Below are positions 46,912 to 58,046 of a DNA stretch of 64,000 nt, piece by piece. The notes under the pieces were generated by a model. That model was not told the origin of the DNA. It made no database searches and saw nothing but the letters and a program-made list of their open reading frames with translations. Both the position numbers and the translations under genes were made by a program. Source of the DNA: Piezodorus guildinii (lineage: Eukaryota > Arthropoda > Insecta > Hemiptera > Pentatomidae). The stretch covers positions 117,424,936 to 117,488,935 of the forward strand of contig CM041292.1 in assembly GCA_023052935.1 (NCBI GenBank). Reading direction: 5' to 3'. Each line of letters opens with the position of its first letter. Position 1 is the stretch's first letter.

Positions 46912-48904
46912 GATATCTATTCATTTATGAACGTATTTCACAATTTTATTTACGAGTCAGTTAATATCATAATGATTAATTTAATAATCCAACTAAGGTC
47001 ATGGCTGTTTTTATATATTCAATTTGTAATAAAAGTCAACAAAAAGCGGCGCAATTCATAGGCAGATCAAATTAATAATAAATTTTAATTCTCCTATTGT
47101 TCGTTTTGATTTATTCAAGCACCCCTTATACAGATGATTGTTCCTCTTTCATATCCTCGAAGGAATTTTCAATATTGTTTACTAACACTAAGTGATTCTG
47201 TTGCAACATTAAATAAACGCTCTTGTAAAATATTTCATATTTCATATTAATGTAATGTATCTTGTAACATATTCTTACTCCATCGACACGAAGTTTTACT
47301 AAACATTCTTTTATAAAATATGGAATGTAAATTTTAATGTTTCTTTAAACCACGTTTATGTACATTTTATAACTTGCCATAATAAGGATGTATAAAATTA
47401 TAGCTAAACTATATTATACACTTTTAAGATATCTATTCATTTATGAACGTATTTCACAATTTTATTTACGAGTCAGTTAATATCATAATGATTAATTTAA
47501 TAATCCAACTAAGGTCATGGCTGTTTTTATATATTCAATTTGTAATAAAAGTCAACAAAAAGCGGCGCAATTCATAGGCAGATCAAATTAATAATAAATT
47601 TTAATTCTCCTATTGTTCGTTTTGATTTATTCAAGCACCCCTTATACAGATGATTGTTCCTCTTTCATATCCTCGAAGGAATTTTCAATATTGTTTACTA
47701 ACACTAAGTGATTCTGTTGCAACATTAAATAAACGCTCTTGTAAAATATTTCATATTTCATATTAATGTAATGTATCTTGTAACATATTCTTACTCCATC
47801 GACACGAAGTTTTACTAAACATTCTTTTATAAAATATGGAATGTAAATTTTAATGTTTCTTTAAACCACGTTTATGTACATTTTATAACTTGCCATAATA
47901 AGGATGTATAAAATTATAGCTAAACTATATTATACACTTTTAAGATATCTATTCATTTATGAACGTATTTCACAATTTTATTTACGAGTCAGTTAATATT
48001 CATAATGATTAATTTAATAATCCAACTAAGGTCATGGCTGTTTTTATATATTCAATTTGTAATAAAAGTCAACAAAAGCGGGGCAATTCATAGGCAGATC
48101 AAATTAATAATAAATTTTAATTCTCCTATTGTTCGTTTTGATTTATTCAAGCACCCTTATACAGATGATTGTTCCTCTTTCATATCCTCGAAGGAATTTT
48201 CAATATTGTTTACTAACACTAAGTGATTCTGTTGCAACATTAAATAAACGCTCTTGTAAAATATTTCATATTTCATATTAATGTAATGTATCTTGTAACA
48301 TATTCTTACTCCATCGACACGAAGTTTTACTAAACATTCTTTTATAAAATATGGAATGTAAATTTTAATGTTTCTTTAAACCACGTTTATGTACATTTTA
48401 TAACTTGCCATAATAAGGATGTATAAAATTATAGCTAAACTATATTATACACTTTTAAGATATCTATTCATTTATGAACGTATTTCACAATTTTATTTAC
48501 GAGTCAGTTAATATCATAATGATTAATTTAATAATCCAACTAAGGTCATGGCTGTTTTTATATATTCAATTTGTAATAAAAGTCAACAAAAAGCGGCGCA
48601 ATTCATAGGCAGATCAAATTAATAATAAATTTTAATTCTCCTATTGTTCGTTTTGATTTATTCAAGCACCCCTTATACAGATGATTGTTCCTCTTTCATA
48701 TCCTCGAAGGAATTTTCAATATTGTTTACTAACACTAAGTGATTCTGTTGCAACATTAAATAAACGCTCTTGTAAAATATTTCATATTTCATATTAATGT
48801 AATGTATCTTGTAACATATTCTTACTCCATCGACACGAAGTTTTACTAAACATTCTTTTATAAAATATGGAATGTAAATTTTAATGTTTCTTTAAACCAC
48901 GTTT
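46912..48904. repeat. tandem array, 516-bp unit, 3.9 copies
   Basis: Four head-to-tail units starting GATATCTATTCATTTATG: 46912-47427 (516 bp), 47428-47943 (516), 47944-48458 (515) and 48459-48904 (446, cut off after CCACGTTT). Copies 1, 2 and the available part of 4 look identical by eye. Copy 3 differs at four places, all within 47998-48157: an inserted T (48001 area), a lost A and a C-to-G near 48077-48082, and a lost C near 48152. The unit is AT-rich and has no long reading frame in copies 1, 2 and 4; the 73-codon frame at 48005-48226 exists only because of copy 3's indels. Such homogeneity means very recent amplification, gene conversion, or an assembly effect. Confidence 0.95.
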
Positions 48905-49509
48905 CGTGATCAACAGTACATGTTTCTCGTAACTTTTGCTACAAGTTTTCATTCAATTTCGTTGCAACAGCTATCTGAATATTATATGCACCCAACTTTT
49001 TCTTCAGGAATGTGATTTGTAATAAAATAAATAAATTTACTTATAAAATTTAAGAGGAATCATTAAGAAAGGCATGCTTTTTATAATGGTCATGTTATTT
49101 TATATGATGAAAATGATTTAGTTGGGAAAAAATCAATTTCATTTGTAATTATAAGAATGTTTTATTGCTTTAAGATCTACATATTTTACAACGACACAGG
49201 TTAGAGCGACCATATTCACATACTATTTATAGGCTAGAGAATAAATAGTTTTTCCTAAGGAAAATAAAAAGGTTAACTTGATTTTAGTGTTCCAATGTTT
49301 CCTGAAATCCCTGGAGAAGTGACAATGTTCTGTCATCATCTATGTGTGCGAGAAACCCGGAAAATACTAACCAAAGGGCAACGCGGGTTTCGGAAATACA
49401 AACCTTTTTTCAAATTTAACGCATTCCTAATATCATCAGTGACCAAAAACCAACATGTATTCGCAAGTCTGGAAAGCCCCTTTTATTCGTGTCGGAGAAC
49501 GAACATTTT
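48905..49509. other. unassigned spacer
   Basis: No gene recognised. An 89-codon open frame at 49295-49564 runs into the SINE and shows no domain. Confidence 0.45.
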
Positions 49510-49521
49510 AGATACCTTACA

Positions 49522-49623
49522 TTGTTGTTTGTTTATTTATTTAACTTTATGCTACTATGGCTAATCGGACGATGCTACAGCGGGTGTCCTAAATTTAGCC
49601 TATCCAGGTTTTATTAGGTAAAA
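49522..49623 (-). mobile_element. SINE family 1, 5'-truncated copy with perfect TSD (minus)
   Basis: Only the last 100 or so bases of the SINE (tail complement TTTGTTTATTTATTTAAC at the left) are present. They are flanked by a perfect 12-bp duplication AGATACCTTACA at 49510-49521 and 49624-49635. Truncation inside the body with a clean TSD shows target-primed reverse transcription that stopped early. Confidence 0.9.
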
Positions 49624-49922
49624 AGATACCTTACAGGTGTGAAGCATTCCAACGTTCGCGGCGCACAGTGGGCAAAATCAGCAATTTATGTGGAAAAAAG
49701 TCAATTCAAAACTTAGGAATTTCCCAACGCTTCACCTTTTTACTAATAGCTGGCAAGACTATTAATACTAATATTTCCCGTCATACCGAGTTTAAAAATA
49801 AATAGTAAATGAATAAATCATTCCTGTTCACACAATTGCCTAATAACCGGCAGAGGGATTATTTTTATTCGATGGTCATTTATTCCGTTCAAGGTGTATT
49901 TAGGTCTTTTTACTTTTTTGCT

Positions 49923-50028
49923 GGAAGGAATTAGTTCGGGTGGCGGTCATTAAATGAAACAACTAAATAGTTTCAACTATTTATTGTTTGCCAACGTTTC
50001 GACACCCTTTGTGGGTCATCATCAGGGC
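49923..50028 (-). mobile_element. Penelope-type terminal segment with hammerhead
   Basis: Plus-strand order: GGAAGGAATTAGTTCGGG, GGCGGTCATTAAATG, a small hairpin around AACTAAATAGTTTCAACTAT, then the hammerhead motif on the minus strand (49990-50028). The same block order occurs at 63756-63856, and the first half recurs as a palindrome at 25064-25169. No GIY-YIG or RT coding sequence of a Penelope element is found next to it. Confidence 0.7.
49990..50028 (-). ncRNA. hammerhead ribozyme motif, Penelope-like type (copy 2)
   Basis: The minus strand reads GCC, CTGATGA, a stem II built from ACCC/GGGT with loop ACAAA, GAAAC, GTT, GGC. Stem I is GCC/GGC, stem III is the minimal ACGT, and the cleavage triplet would be GTT, which is allowed for hammerheads (UH rule) though less usual than GTC. 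Confidence 0.75.
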
Positions 50029-50548
50029 TAAAAAGATACAAAAGAATACAATTTCAATGACATTACATACAATATTATATAACCTATTTTGCTAGAGAAC
50101 GTCGGTATTAAAATATAACAGAAGAACAGTATATGTAAAAAAAACAATTAAAATACAATGACTATAGTATAATAATAAAAGTGTTATACAGAAAAAAAAA
50201 TGTGTACTAAACAAAATTTACACAGGTATCAATAATTTACATGAAATATGAAACATAAAAATATGAAGTAGAGTGGAGATACCTACCGCGTGGTGGGAGA
50301 ATGGAAACTAGGTACTGTTTGGTAGATAGGGGGTAGGTAGGATGGAAAATACGTAGGAAAAAAAAAAGTAGAATGAATGGAAAGTACGTACCGATTTATG
50401 GACAGGGTCTCACAACAATGACAAAAATTCTTAATACTACCATCCAAAGAATCAATGAAATTTAACTTATGATTATAATAATGATGCAGGATAAAACAAT
50501 TCTAATTAAATTGTTGAAATATCACCTATATATAATAATATAATTAAT
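50029..50548. other. unassigned spacer next to Penelope-type terminus
   Basis: Possibly internal sequence of the same element but not readable as protein. Contains loosely repeated GGAAA.TACGTA words at 50280-50395. Confidence 0.4.
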
Positions 50549-51122
50549 TGCTTTGTTCGATTTATCTTCGGGGTCCCGAGATACACCTCCGTCTCCGAAT
50601 TTTATAGCGAGTTGAAGTGGCTTTATCCTTCCAATCGTCGGAAGTATTTCCTTGCATCATTCCTATACCAAGTTATTCAATCCCGGCGTCCATCATACAT
50701 TCTCAACCTTTTACAATTCAAATCCTCTGTCCATTCCCGCTGTACACGCTCTAGGCCTTCAGATTTATACACAACGGCCCACCAATCTGCACATTTTGAC
50801 AGATCGTTCCTTATCCGATCCTCAATCCTATGGAATTCTATTCCTCTTTCTATCCGTCACTCCAACTCTCTTCCTGTATTCAAATCCCGCTTATTCATTC
50901 ATCTCATGACCATCCAGTCAGAACAAAATTGTAATTGACTCTATTTTATTCTATTTTCAACATGTTTGCATATGTCTGTTTTCTGTTAGTTCTAGTCAAA
51001 CTGTTTATAAATAATTAATTTCTCTAAGACTCTTAAGTCCAATTTACATGTTATGTAGATGTTATTCTAAAGGGACTTGTCCCAGAATAATAAAGAATTT
51101 ATTTATTTATTTATTTATTTAT
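50549..51122 (+). pseudogene. CR1-like LINE ORF2 C-terminus and 3' UTR (5'-truncated)
   Basis: An open frame of about 130 codons on the plus strand to TGA at 50936-50938, starting CFVRFIFGVPRYTSVSEFYS and containing LKWLYPSNRRKYFLASFLYQ, then SFLIRSSILWNSIPLSIRHS and FKSRLFIHL. The R-R-K-Y-F-L...LWNSIP-SIR...FK-RL pattern is the C-terminus of CR1/Jockey-superfamily LINEs. It is followed by a UTR with the phrase GACTTGTCCCAGAATAATAA (51071-51090) and a (TTTA)n tail at about 51098-51122. The frame is undamaged over the part present, so it is recent. A related tail copy lies at 58293-58705. Confidence 0.83.
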
Positions 51123-52481
51123 ATAATAGTAAGAACAGTAATGGAAGATGTATATGGAGAAAAACTGACTGTCTTTCTACTTTTATTTAACAATGGAAAT
51201 TGCTGAGACAGGTAAGACATTATATTTCCAAACTCGTTATTGATTATAAATTGCAATCTCACCTGTTGAGTTAATTTAGCAATTTGTAAATGTATGCCCT
51301 TATTCAATAAAGAAAAACTATATAGCCCCCAAGCTACCCAAAGGATTTGTTTGTAGGATTTCTTTTACCAATAGTCTTTAAATATTACAAAGAATTTTTG
51401 CGATTTTTTGCGTTTTGGATGATACCAACTTTTTCAGACACAACACTCCGATTTAAAAGTTTTACAATCTATAGTTTCAGGAATTTCCTAAATCATATAA
51501 AATAAATCTATTAGCAGATTATAGCAAATTCTGAGCCATAATTAGATTTTTCGGATTATTTTTCCCGTATTCTGGGACTTCAAACGTAAAATATAGGAAA
51601 GTCTTAGATTTTAGCTAATAAATTTGATGTTTGACCACTGTGCGCTCGCCAATCGTGTCAAAAAATTAATTAGTTTTTATAATTTTTTAAAATATTTTCT
51701 TTCGTAATCTGGGACCGCAAAGGTTAAATATAGACAAGTTTCAGAATTTTGTCCACCTAAATCGGTCATATTGCCCAATGTGCGGCGGTTCTATTTTTTC
51801 AGAAAATTTTACTTACCTAACGGATTACCACAAGGGTCGGTCTTAAGCCCTACCCTTTTTAGTATTGTCATTAATAGAAATTTATTAACAATGGAATGAA
51901 AACAAATATTTATTCTGGGACATAGTCTCCTTAGAACAAAAACAATGAAAGAGATCAAAATTCGTATGGTCTATTTAAATATTTAAATAAAATATTTCAA
52001 CATTAAAATATTCTACAAATCTTTGTATTGTTATATACATGTGGAACAAGCACTTATGCATACACATATTTATACTGTAAATACATATATTTACAATAAA
52101 ACGGAATATTGAGATTCAAACAGGTAATGGAAGAGATGATGTTCGAAAGAAGAGAGAGAGGCAGTTTGAGGTATAGAAAAATGCAACGAGTTCCAAAATA
52201 ATGATGAGCGAACCAAAAAGGATTTGTGAAAGGACGAATGAATACTGAAAAGAATATTATACATACTAATTTAGAAACAATATATATTATTTATTTGAAG
52301 GAGTTTAGACTGTAATGAAAAAAAAATATATTGTAGAAAAAAAAAAAAAGATTGACGAAATTACTAACAATAGAAATCTTGATTCTTCTTATTTAATCAA
52401 AATTTGATTTAAGATGATACTTAAAAAAACAAGCAATTTTAAATAATACGTTACATATTAATGGTATTATATAAACAAAAA
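51123..52481. other. unassigned AT-rich spacer
   Basis: 51340-51840 contains several CTTTTGAATTTTGG/AAATATAGGAAAG-like loosely similar phrases at about 150-bp spacing (51380-51430, 51560-51620, 51700-51750), suggesting an old degenerate repeat. At 51803-51870 a short reading LPNGLPQGSVLSPTLFS, an RT motif B-like relic, is visible on the plus strand. Confidence 0.5.
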
Positions 52482-53325
52482 TCTGGTGCGGGCAACACAC
52501 GACTTTCACTAACCTCCATTTTTAAAATCAATGAAAGAATTTTCAAATGCAGTTACAGATAAAAATACGTGCGACTATTAAAGAATTAATTTAGTTGAAT
52601 TTCTATAGAAACAAGTGTTTTATTAAAAAATCTATTATAATATTATCTACAACAATCAGTTAGTTTTATCTTCATTTCATCACTCTCTACTAACTTTAAC
52701 AAGCTTGTGTATGGGATAATATTTTTTCTAAAATCTTTAGCTTTCCAACGGTATATCATACATGAATATTACTGCTCTTATGTTCAAAAACAAAAAATTG
52801 CATTAAAAACATATTTTTTTAGTTTTCTCCTTTAGCTGCCTTTTGAATTCGCTCAACCTGCATATTTAGCTGTTTTTCATCTGTGGTAACAAAATGATAT
52901 AGTTATTTTTATAGAATCAACAAAATTAAAGGTACTTTAGGGGAAGAAAATTTAAAATATCGGCATTTAAACCCTGTCAGACCATTTTAATCAGAATAAA
53001 ACCTACATGATATAAAAGCCCATTAAATTTTACATCGATATAGCGAGTTTAATCAAAATCGTCGGAACCGTTTTCGAGAAAATCGAAAAAAGGTGCAAAT
53101 GCATGGTATAAAGTGCCTCTTCTAGTAACCTCATTTTGATGAAAAATGTTTTGTCACGTCTCGGGCGTATAGTTGTCTTAAATGTGAAATTTCAGTTTAT
53201 TCCGTTTCCGCCCGGGAGTTACCACACACACACAGACCTTTTTGCGGGACTTGGTTATTTGGACTCAGGGGACCCTAAAATGTGTATTTCCGTTGAAAAC
53301 TGGAATTCGAAAATTTTCACGATCA
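52482..53325 (+). repeat. TCTGGTG repeat family, copy D (longest uninterrupted)
   Basis: Starts TCTGGTGCGGGCAACACACG, followed by ACTTTCACTAACC. It runs through the ACATCGATATAGCGAG segment (53031-53046), CGGGCGTATAGTTGTC (53161-53176), CCCGGGAGTTACC (53211-53223), a short CA repeat and GGGACCCT.AAA, to about ACGATC at 53320-53325. The terminal ATATATAGGTAAGTG segment seen in copies A, B, E and G is missing. A short open frame in it is also found in copy E (starting near MMKNVLSRLGRIVVLN in both), but I do not consider it a gene. Confidence 0.8.
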
Positions 53326-54231
53326 AATAATAACATAAAAAATGCCTATAAATCTTGTGATAACCGCACGAAACAAAGCTTCTTACCTTCAAGGCTTCTT
53401 TTGTAAATACATGTAGATCATTTAATTTATTATAACTGCCTATTATTAACATATTTTCTAAATTAATATTTACTATAACATATTTAGATAAAGATAATCT
53501 TCTTGCAGGATTTAAAATAGAATAAAATGCTTAAAAATACCTGATATTATTGAAGTCATCTGTTTTACATAGAGGGCAAGCCAAGTTTAGTTCAAATTCA
53601 CACCCACTCGCGATTATTCTGTGACTTCTCGCTGCTAGTATTAGTTGAGAAATTAACCTTATATTATTTTATTTGTATTATAGCTTAATACGTCGTATAT
53701 TAGTGCAGGAAAATGAGGAAGAATATCATAATACGGTGGATGTTGCTCATATAATAAGTCGAGGCAATATATTAAATAGGCAATAAAACTCCATTTGAGA
53801 GCTGTCAAGGCGTTGAGAGGCAGTTACCAAAATGTGAGAAGTGAAGGATGGGATCAAAGAAACCACCTGCCAGCATAATTAAGACGGAAGGCTACGTTTT
53901 ACCTTCATTACCCCGCCACTCCTTGGTGGGACGTCCTACCAAAAATCGGATTCATTTGACTTGTAAATGGCCAAGGGGGTTGCCATTAGTAGGGAACCAG
54001 TCATTTTCCTTTTCTAACGAATATATAAGTAAACGATTCGTATAAACTAACATTTTCAGGATGAAATATATTGTTTCAAATAAGACATTTAAAATAAACA
54101 CTGCCGAAAATACTAATATGGAAAAATGTAATATATATTTTTTGAATGATTACATCGAGAAAATCCAAAATAGAATAAATAGTTAAAGCTGTTGGATAGA
54201 TAACTCAGCAAAGAAATAACTAATTCATTAT
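53326..54231. other. unassigned spacer
   Basis: AT-rich with a GC-richer block at 53570-54010; a 65-codon open frame at 53848-54045 shows no domain. Confidence 0.45.
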
Positions 54232-54397
54232 TCATAATAATAATAATAATAATAAAAGCCTTTATTTATATGTAAATACAAAGTTATTAATAATCTCCAT
54301 TATGTATAAAAAAACAAAACAAAAAAAATGAATATTTACATATAGACCTTCCCAAAGAATGGGAGATTAGAGTCTTTTGGGCGGAGACTAGCCGAAC
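54232..54397 (-). other. 3' UTR and (ATT)n tail of the near-complete LINE
   Basis: On the minus strand the sequence downstream of the ORF2 stop contains an AATAAA signal (complement at 54261-54266) followed directly by an (ATT)n tail at 54232-54256. A simple-repeat tail instead of poly(A) fits RTE-like elements. Confidence 0.75.
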
Positions 54398-57266
54398 CTA
54401 AAACTTGAGTTGCTGGCACTTAGTTTTCCATAACACTCTGTCTTGTGCGTGTCTCATCCACAAAGAACCTTCCTTTTTTTTCAATTCGTCGACCCAGCGC
54501 TTGCGTTGTCGGCCTCTGCGTCTTTTTTTATTGATAGGGATCCATTCGGCAGCTCGCTTTGCCCAACTGTCTTCTGTTTTCCGCATGAGATGTCCTGCCC
54601 ATGCCCACTTCATTTTTCTAGCATAAGCAATAGCGTCTGCGACATTTGTTAGTTTTCTTATTTTATTTGCGTTAATTTTGTCCCGCAGGAAGATTCCTAA
54701 CATAATCCGCTCCATTCTTCGTTGACATACGTTTATTTTCTGTTCTAAATTTTTTGTGAGTGACCATGTCTGGCATCCATATGTAAGCACTGGGATGATG
54801 CAGCTGTTAAAAGCTAGTGCTTTATATTTTATTTCCAGTTGGATTTTGAATATAATCTTGAGGCTCCAAATTTTTTTCCACGCCTTACCTATTCTGGACT
54901 CTATTTCATTTGCGTCTCTATTTACAAATGATATTTTTTGTCCAAGATAGTAGGCTTCTTTGGAAATCTTCATGTCTGGGAGTTGGTGCTTAATTATTTC
55001 CGAAGACCCGTTGGTCATTATTAGAGACTTTTCAGGGTTCAATATCAGACCATGGAGAGAGCTCTTTTCTTTTAGTTCATTAACCATTATGTCGAGTTCA
55101 TCCTCACAACTTGCTATTAGGACTACGTCATCCGCGAATTTCAATGAATTTAGCTTCGTTACATTGATAGAGATTCCCATATCTTCCCAATCTAGGGCTT
55201 CGAAGATTCGTTCTAATTCTGAAAGGAAAATGGTTGGTGATAGTGGATCTCCCTGCCTAACTCCTTTCCTAATCGGAAATGTATCGCCTTTCCTTTCCAT
55301 TTCTATGTATCCTTTGTTATCAGTGTACATCTCTTCTATTTGGACTAGTTGGACATACCCTTTGTCTATTCCTCTACGTTCCAATGCTGTCCCTATATTA
55401 TTGTGATATATACTATCAAATGCTTTCTTGAAATCTAGGAATCCCAGATATATTGTGAAATTATATTCGTTCGCTTTCTCTATCAACTGGTTTATTGTAA
55501 ACAGATGGTCTATTACTGACATGTTCTTTCTAAATCCTGCTTGATCTTTTGGAAGGCTTTCGTCTATTGTTTTAAGTATTCTAGTATTTATTATTTTAGA
55601 AAAGAGCTTGCAAAGGTTGGAGCAAATTGAAATGGGGCGGTAGTTATTGATATTTTTTCTGTCACCCTTCTTATGAATTAGAATTATCTTTGACATTTTC
55701 CATTCATGTGGTATTTCTTTTTTCTTAAAAATTTCGTTAAAGACAAAACAGATTATCCTATTTAAGTTATCACCTCCGGATTTCAGAACTTCGTTCGTTA
55801 TTCCGTCTTCTCCAGGGCATTTGTTATTTTTTAAATTGTTCGTAGCTGCTTCTACTTCATTTTCCATTATTGGTAATATCGTATAATTTGTTTCATCGTT
55901 CTTCTTTTTTATTTTGGTTAGGTATTTATCTGAAGAGTACAATTCCTTAAAGAAATCTGAAATCGAATCTATGATCTCTTGCCTATTGCTTTCCATGACT
56001 CCTTTCTTGTTTTCTAAATTTGTAATCCAGAATTTACCCTCGTTTAGTTCATTTCTAATTCTTTTTATTGATCTACTATTGCTAAGTATATCAACCATTC
56101 GTTGTTCTTTAAATGATCTTAAGTCCTGTTTGATATGGTGCCTGATTAGTTTATTTAGGTGGGACTTATTGGAATTAGGTGAGTCTGAAATCGATATTTT
56201 TCTTTTTTCTATCAGTTGTAATGTAGTCTCGGACAATTTTGAGCGATAGTCCTTGGGTTTGTATGATTTTAATTTAGCCTGAGTAGATGCTTCCTGAATT
56301 CTGTTTCTAATATCTATATACAATTCTTGGATATCATTGTGTTTTATGTTTTCAATATATCTTCTTATTTCTTCCATCTTCTTATGCAGACATTCGGTAT
56401 TTATGTTTCTTACAACTGGTGTGGAGTAAAAAGGTCTGCTTTTCTTCATTTTATCCAGTCTTAGGGTGGTCCTGATCATTCTATGGTCTGAGTTGAAATT
56501 TATATTTGACAATACCTCGCAGTTTTTTAATTATGTCAATTTTGTTACTTAGGATATAATCTATTTCAAATTTCGATCCTGTAGGAGACTTCCAGGTCCA
56601 TTTGTTTTTTATTTTCTTTTTGTAAAAACTATTTAATATTTTAAGCCTATTGCTATGAGCGAAGTTGATGATGCGATCACCGCCGTCGTTACGCTGGCCG
56701 AACCATTATTTCCCCATGATGGATTCTTCTCCCAGTCTGTACTTCCCCACTCGACCGTTCCAGTCTCCCATAACTAATAGAGTGTTCTTAGGGCCAACTT
56801 TTAGTTCATCTACAGTATTTTGTAATTCCTCGTAGAATTTTTCTTTTTCGTTCATTGTTGAGGAAGCTGTTGGAGCGTAGACCTGAATAATAAATAGACT
56901 TTTATTATTAGCTATTTCTATAATTAACACAGCTATTCTTGAATTGACCTCTTGGAAATCTATTATTTTTTTACAAAGTTTTTTGTTTACTAAAAATCCC
57001 ACTCCAGCTAAACCTTTGTCCGAATGAGTATGGATGAGTAGCATACCATCTTTCATTTCTGTGATTGTTTTAATTTTTCGCCTCGTTTCCGCGAGACCGA
57101 TTACATCCCATTTTAATTTCTCAATCGCCAACTTAAGTTCTGCCACTCTACCTTCTTCCAAAAGAGTTCTTACGTTAAATGTACATACTCGTATCTCATT
57201 ATTATTTTTTACCTTATCCTTAGCCGATTTATTACCTAGTGAAATTCCTTTTTGCCTTGTTTTTTG
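54398..57266 (-). pseudogene. LINE ORF2: AP-endonuclease and reverse transcriptase, two lesions
   Basis: Nearly full-length ORF2, about 956 codons, minus strand. Endonuclease part (57266-56709): EIRVCTFNVRTLLEEGRVAE, WDVIGLAETRRK with the catalytic Glu, FIIQVYAPT and LLVMGDWNGRVGKY-like. Lesion 1: an in-frame TAA at 56706-56708 where Tyr is expected after GK; beyond it the same frame continues WFGQRNDGGDRIINFAHSN and SKFEIDYIL. Lesion 2: near 56523-56530 a run of six A shifts the frame by one; with five A the endonuclease would run on into EVLSNINFNSDHRM. RT part (704 codons, 54398-56512): GEDGITNEVL, AGFRKNMS, YLGFLDFKKAFDSI (motif A Asp360), IRKGVRQGDPLSPTIF (motif B), LKFADDVVLI (catalytic Asp461/462), a thumb with LTYGCQTWSLT, and C-terminal WAGHLMRK, then RRRGRQRKRW. 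The domain order and C-terminus suggest the RTE-like group. There is no AUG ahead of the endonuclease in this frame; see the finding on the UAG junction. Confidence 0.92.
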
Positions 57267-58046
57267 CTATGTTTTATTATTTTCGTACTGTTTTGTTTCT
57301 GTATTTTTCGATATTTGGTCGAATTCTAAACGAGATGTACCAGCTTGATTTTCATTATTAAAGTAACGATCAAGACTACTTACCCTAGGTTTAATGCTAA
57401 AAGGAGTTTTGTTACTTTTTTTGCTCGGTTTTTTAGAGCCAGGTGAGTTTTCTTCTTTGCTTCTTACTCTTTTCAGGCTGGCATCTTGTTTAGTCTGAAT
57501 AAGTTCTTCCAAAGAATATAATTTTCCTTCAAACAGAAGTTTATCATATCTAATGCTTGCTTTATACCCTTGTTCTTTCTTTTCTAATAGATATGGAAAT
57601 AGCTCTGCTCGAATTTTTCGCACTTCTACTGGTAGATCTTCTTTAATAACGATGTGATTGTATTCTTCTCTTAATTTTTTCTTGGCTTTTAAAATATCAT
57701 TTCTGAGAAGCACGGATGTTAGGCTAACAAGGGAGAGAGATCTAAAGTTTTTCGTTTTTATAGTTCTGATATTGGTTATATCATATAACCGTATATCGCT
57801 CACTAGAACTTTCAAAATCTGAAATATTTCACGTTCTTTATCTCTCCAGTTCTCGGATTTTAAGTCTGAAATTATCACGTTCTTTTTTCTCTCTTGATCA
57901 ATTATTTTTTCAATTTTGGATATTCTAGAATTATTTTCTTCCCGATCACGGTCGCTGTTTTCTATTATTTGATTTATTTTCTGGTTTAAGACGTCCAGAG
58001 TTAAAAGTTTTTTGAGAATTTCGTCTAGTTTTTCCCCAGAACTCAT
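57267..58046 (-). CDS. LINE ORF1 protein (coiled coil plus RRM-like/CTD type)
   Basis: Intact 259-codon frame, minus strand, starting MSSGEKLDEILKKLL in good context (ACAAAAATGA). Residues about 10-65 are a heptad-rich coiled coil (LNQKINQIIENSDRDREENN, then ISKIEKIIDQ). Residues about 70-190 look like the L1-type ORF1p core: KKNVIISDL then an RRM-like stretch, KAKKKLREEYNHIVIKEDLP, and VRKIRAELFPYLLEKKEQGY with EGKLYSLEEL (CTD-like). The tail 195-230 is very basic (RSKEENSPGSKKPSKKSNK), suited to RNA binding. No CCHC knuckles. It would act as an RNA-binding trimer chaperone for the element's RNA. It ends at TAG (57267-57269), and ORF2 continues in the same frame from the next codon. Integrity of this frame points to recent activity. 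Confidence 0.9.
   Translation of the reverse strand: MSSGEKLDEILKKLLTLDVLNQKINQIIENSDRDREENNSRISKIEKIIDQERKKNVIISDLKSENWRDKEREIFQILKVLVSDIRLYDITNIRTIKTKNFRSLSLVSLTSVLLRNDILKAKKKLREEYNHIVIKEDLPVEVRKIRAELFPYLLEKKEQGYKASIRYDKLLFEGKLYSLEELIQTKQDASLKRVRSKEENSPGSKKPSKKSNKTPFSIKPRVSSLDRYFNNENQAGTSRLEFDQISKNTETKQYENNKT

Noticed and set aside
48005..48226. 73-codon open frame in the tandem array
   Set aside because: Exists only in unit 3 because of its single-base indels; the other units do not keep the frame.
46912..48904. CRISPR-like array
   Set aside because: The unit is 516 bp, contiguous, without spacers, in a eukaryotic context; it is a satellite-type tandem repeat.
53136..53330. 64-codon frame shared by repeat copies D and E
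   Set aside because: The two copies do start alike, but the frame crosses a CA microsatellite and differs in its end; it is more simply explained as repeat DNA than as a gene.
54960..55406. 148-codon plus-strand open frame
   Set aside because: Antisense shadow of the LINE reverse transcriptase; no domain on this strand.
55914..56249. 111-codon plus-strand open frame
   Set aside because: Antisense shadow of the LINE ORF2 linker region.
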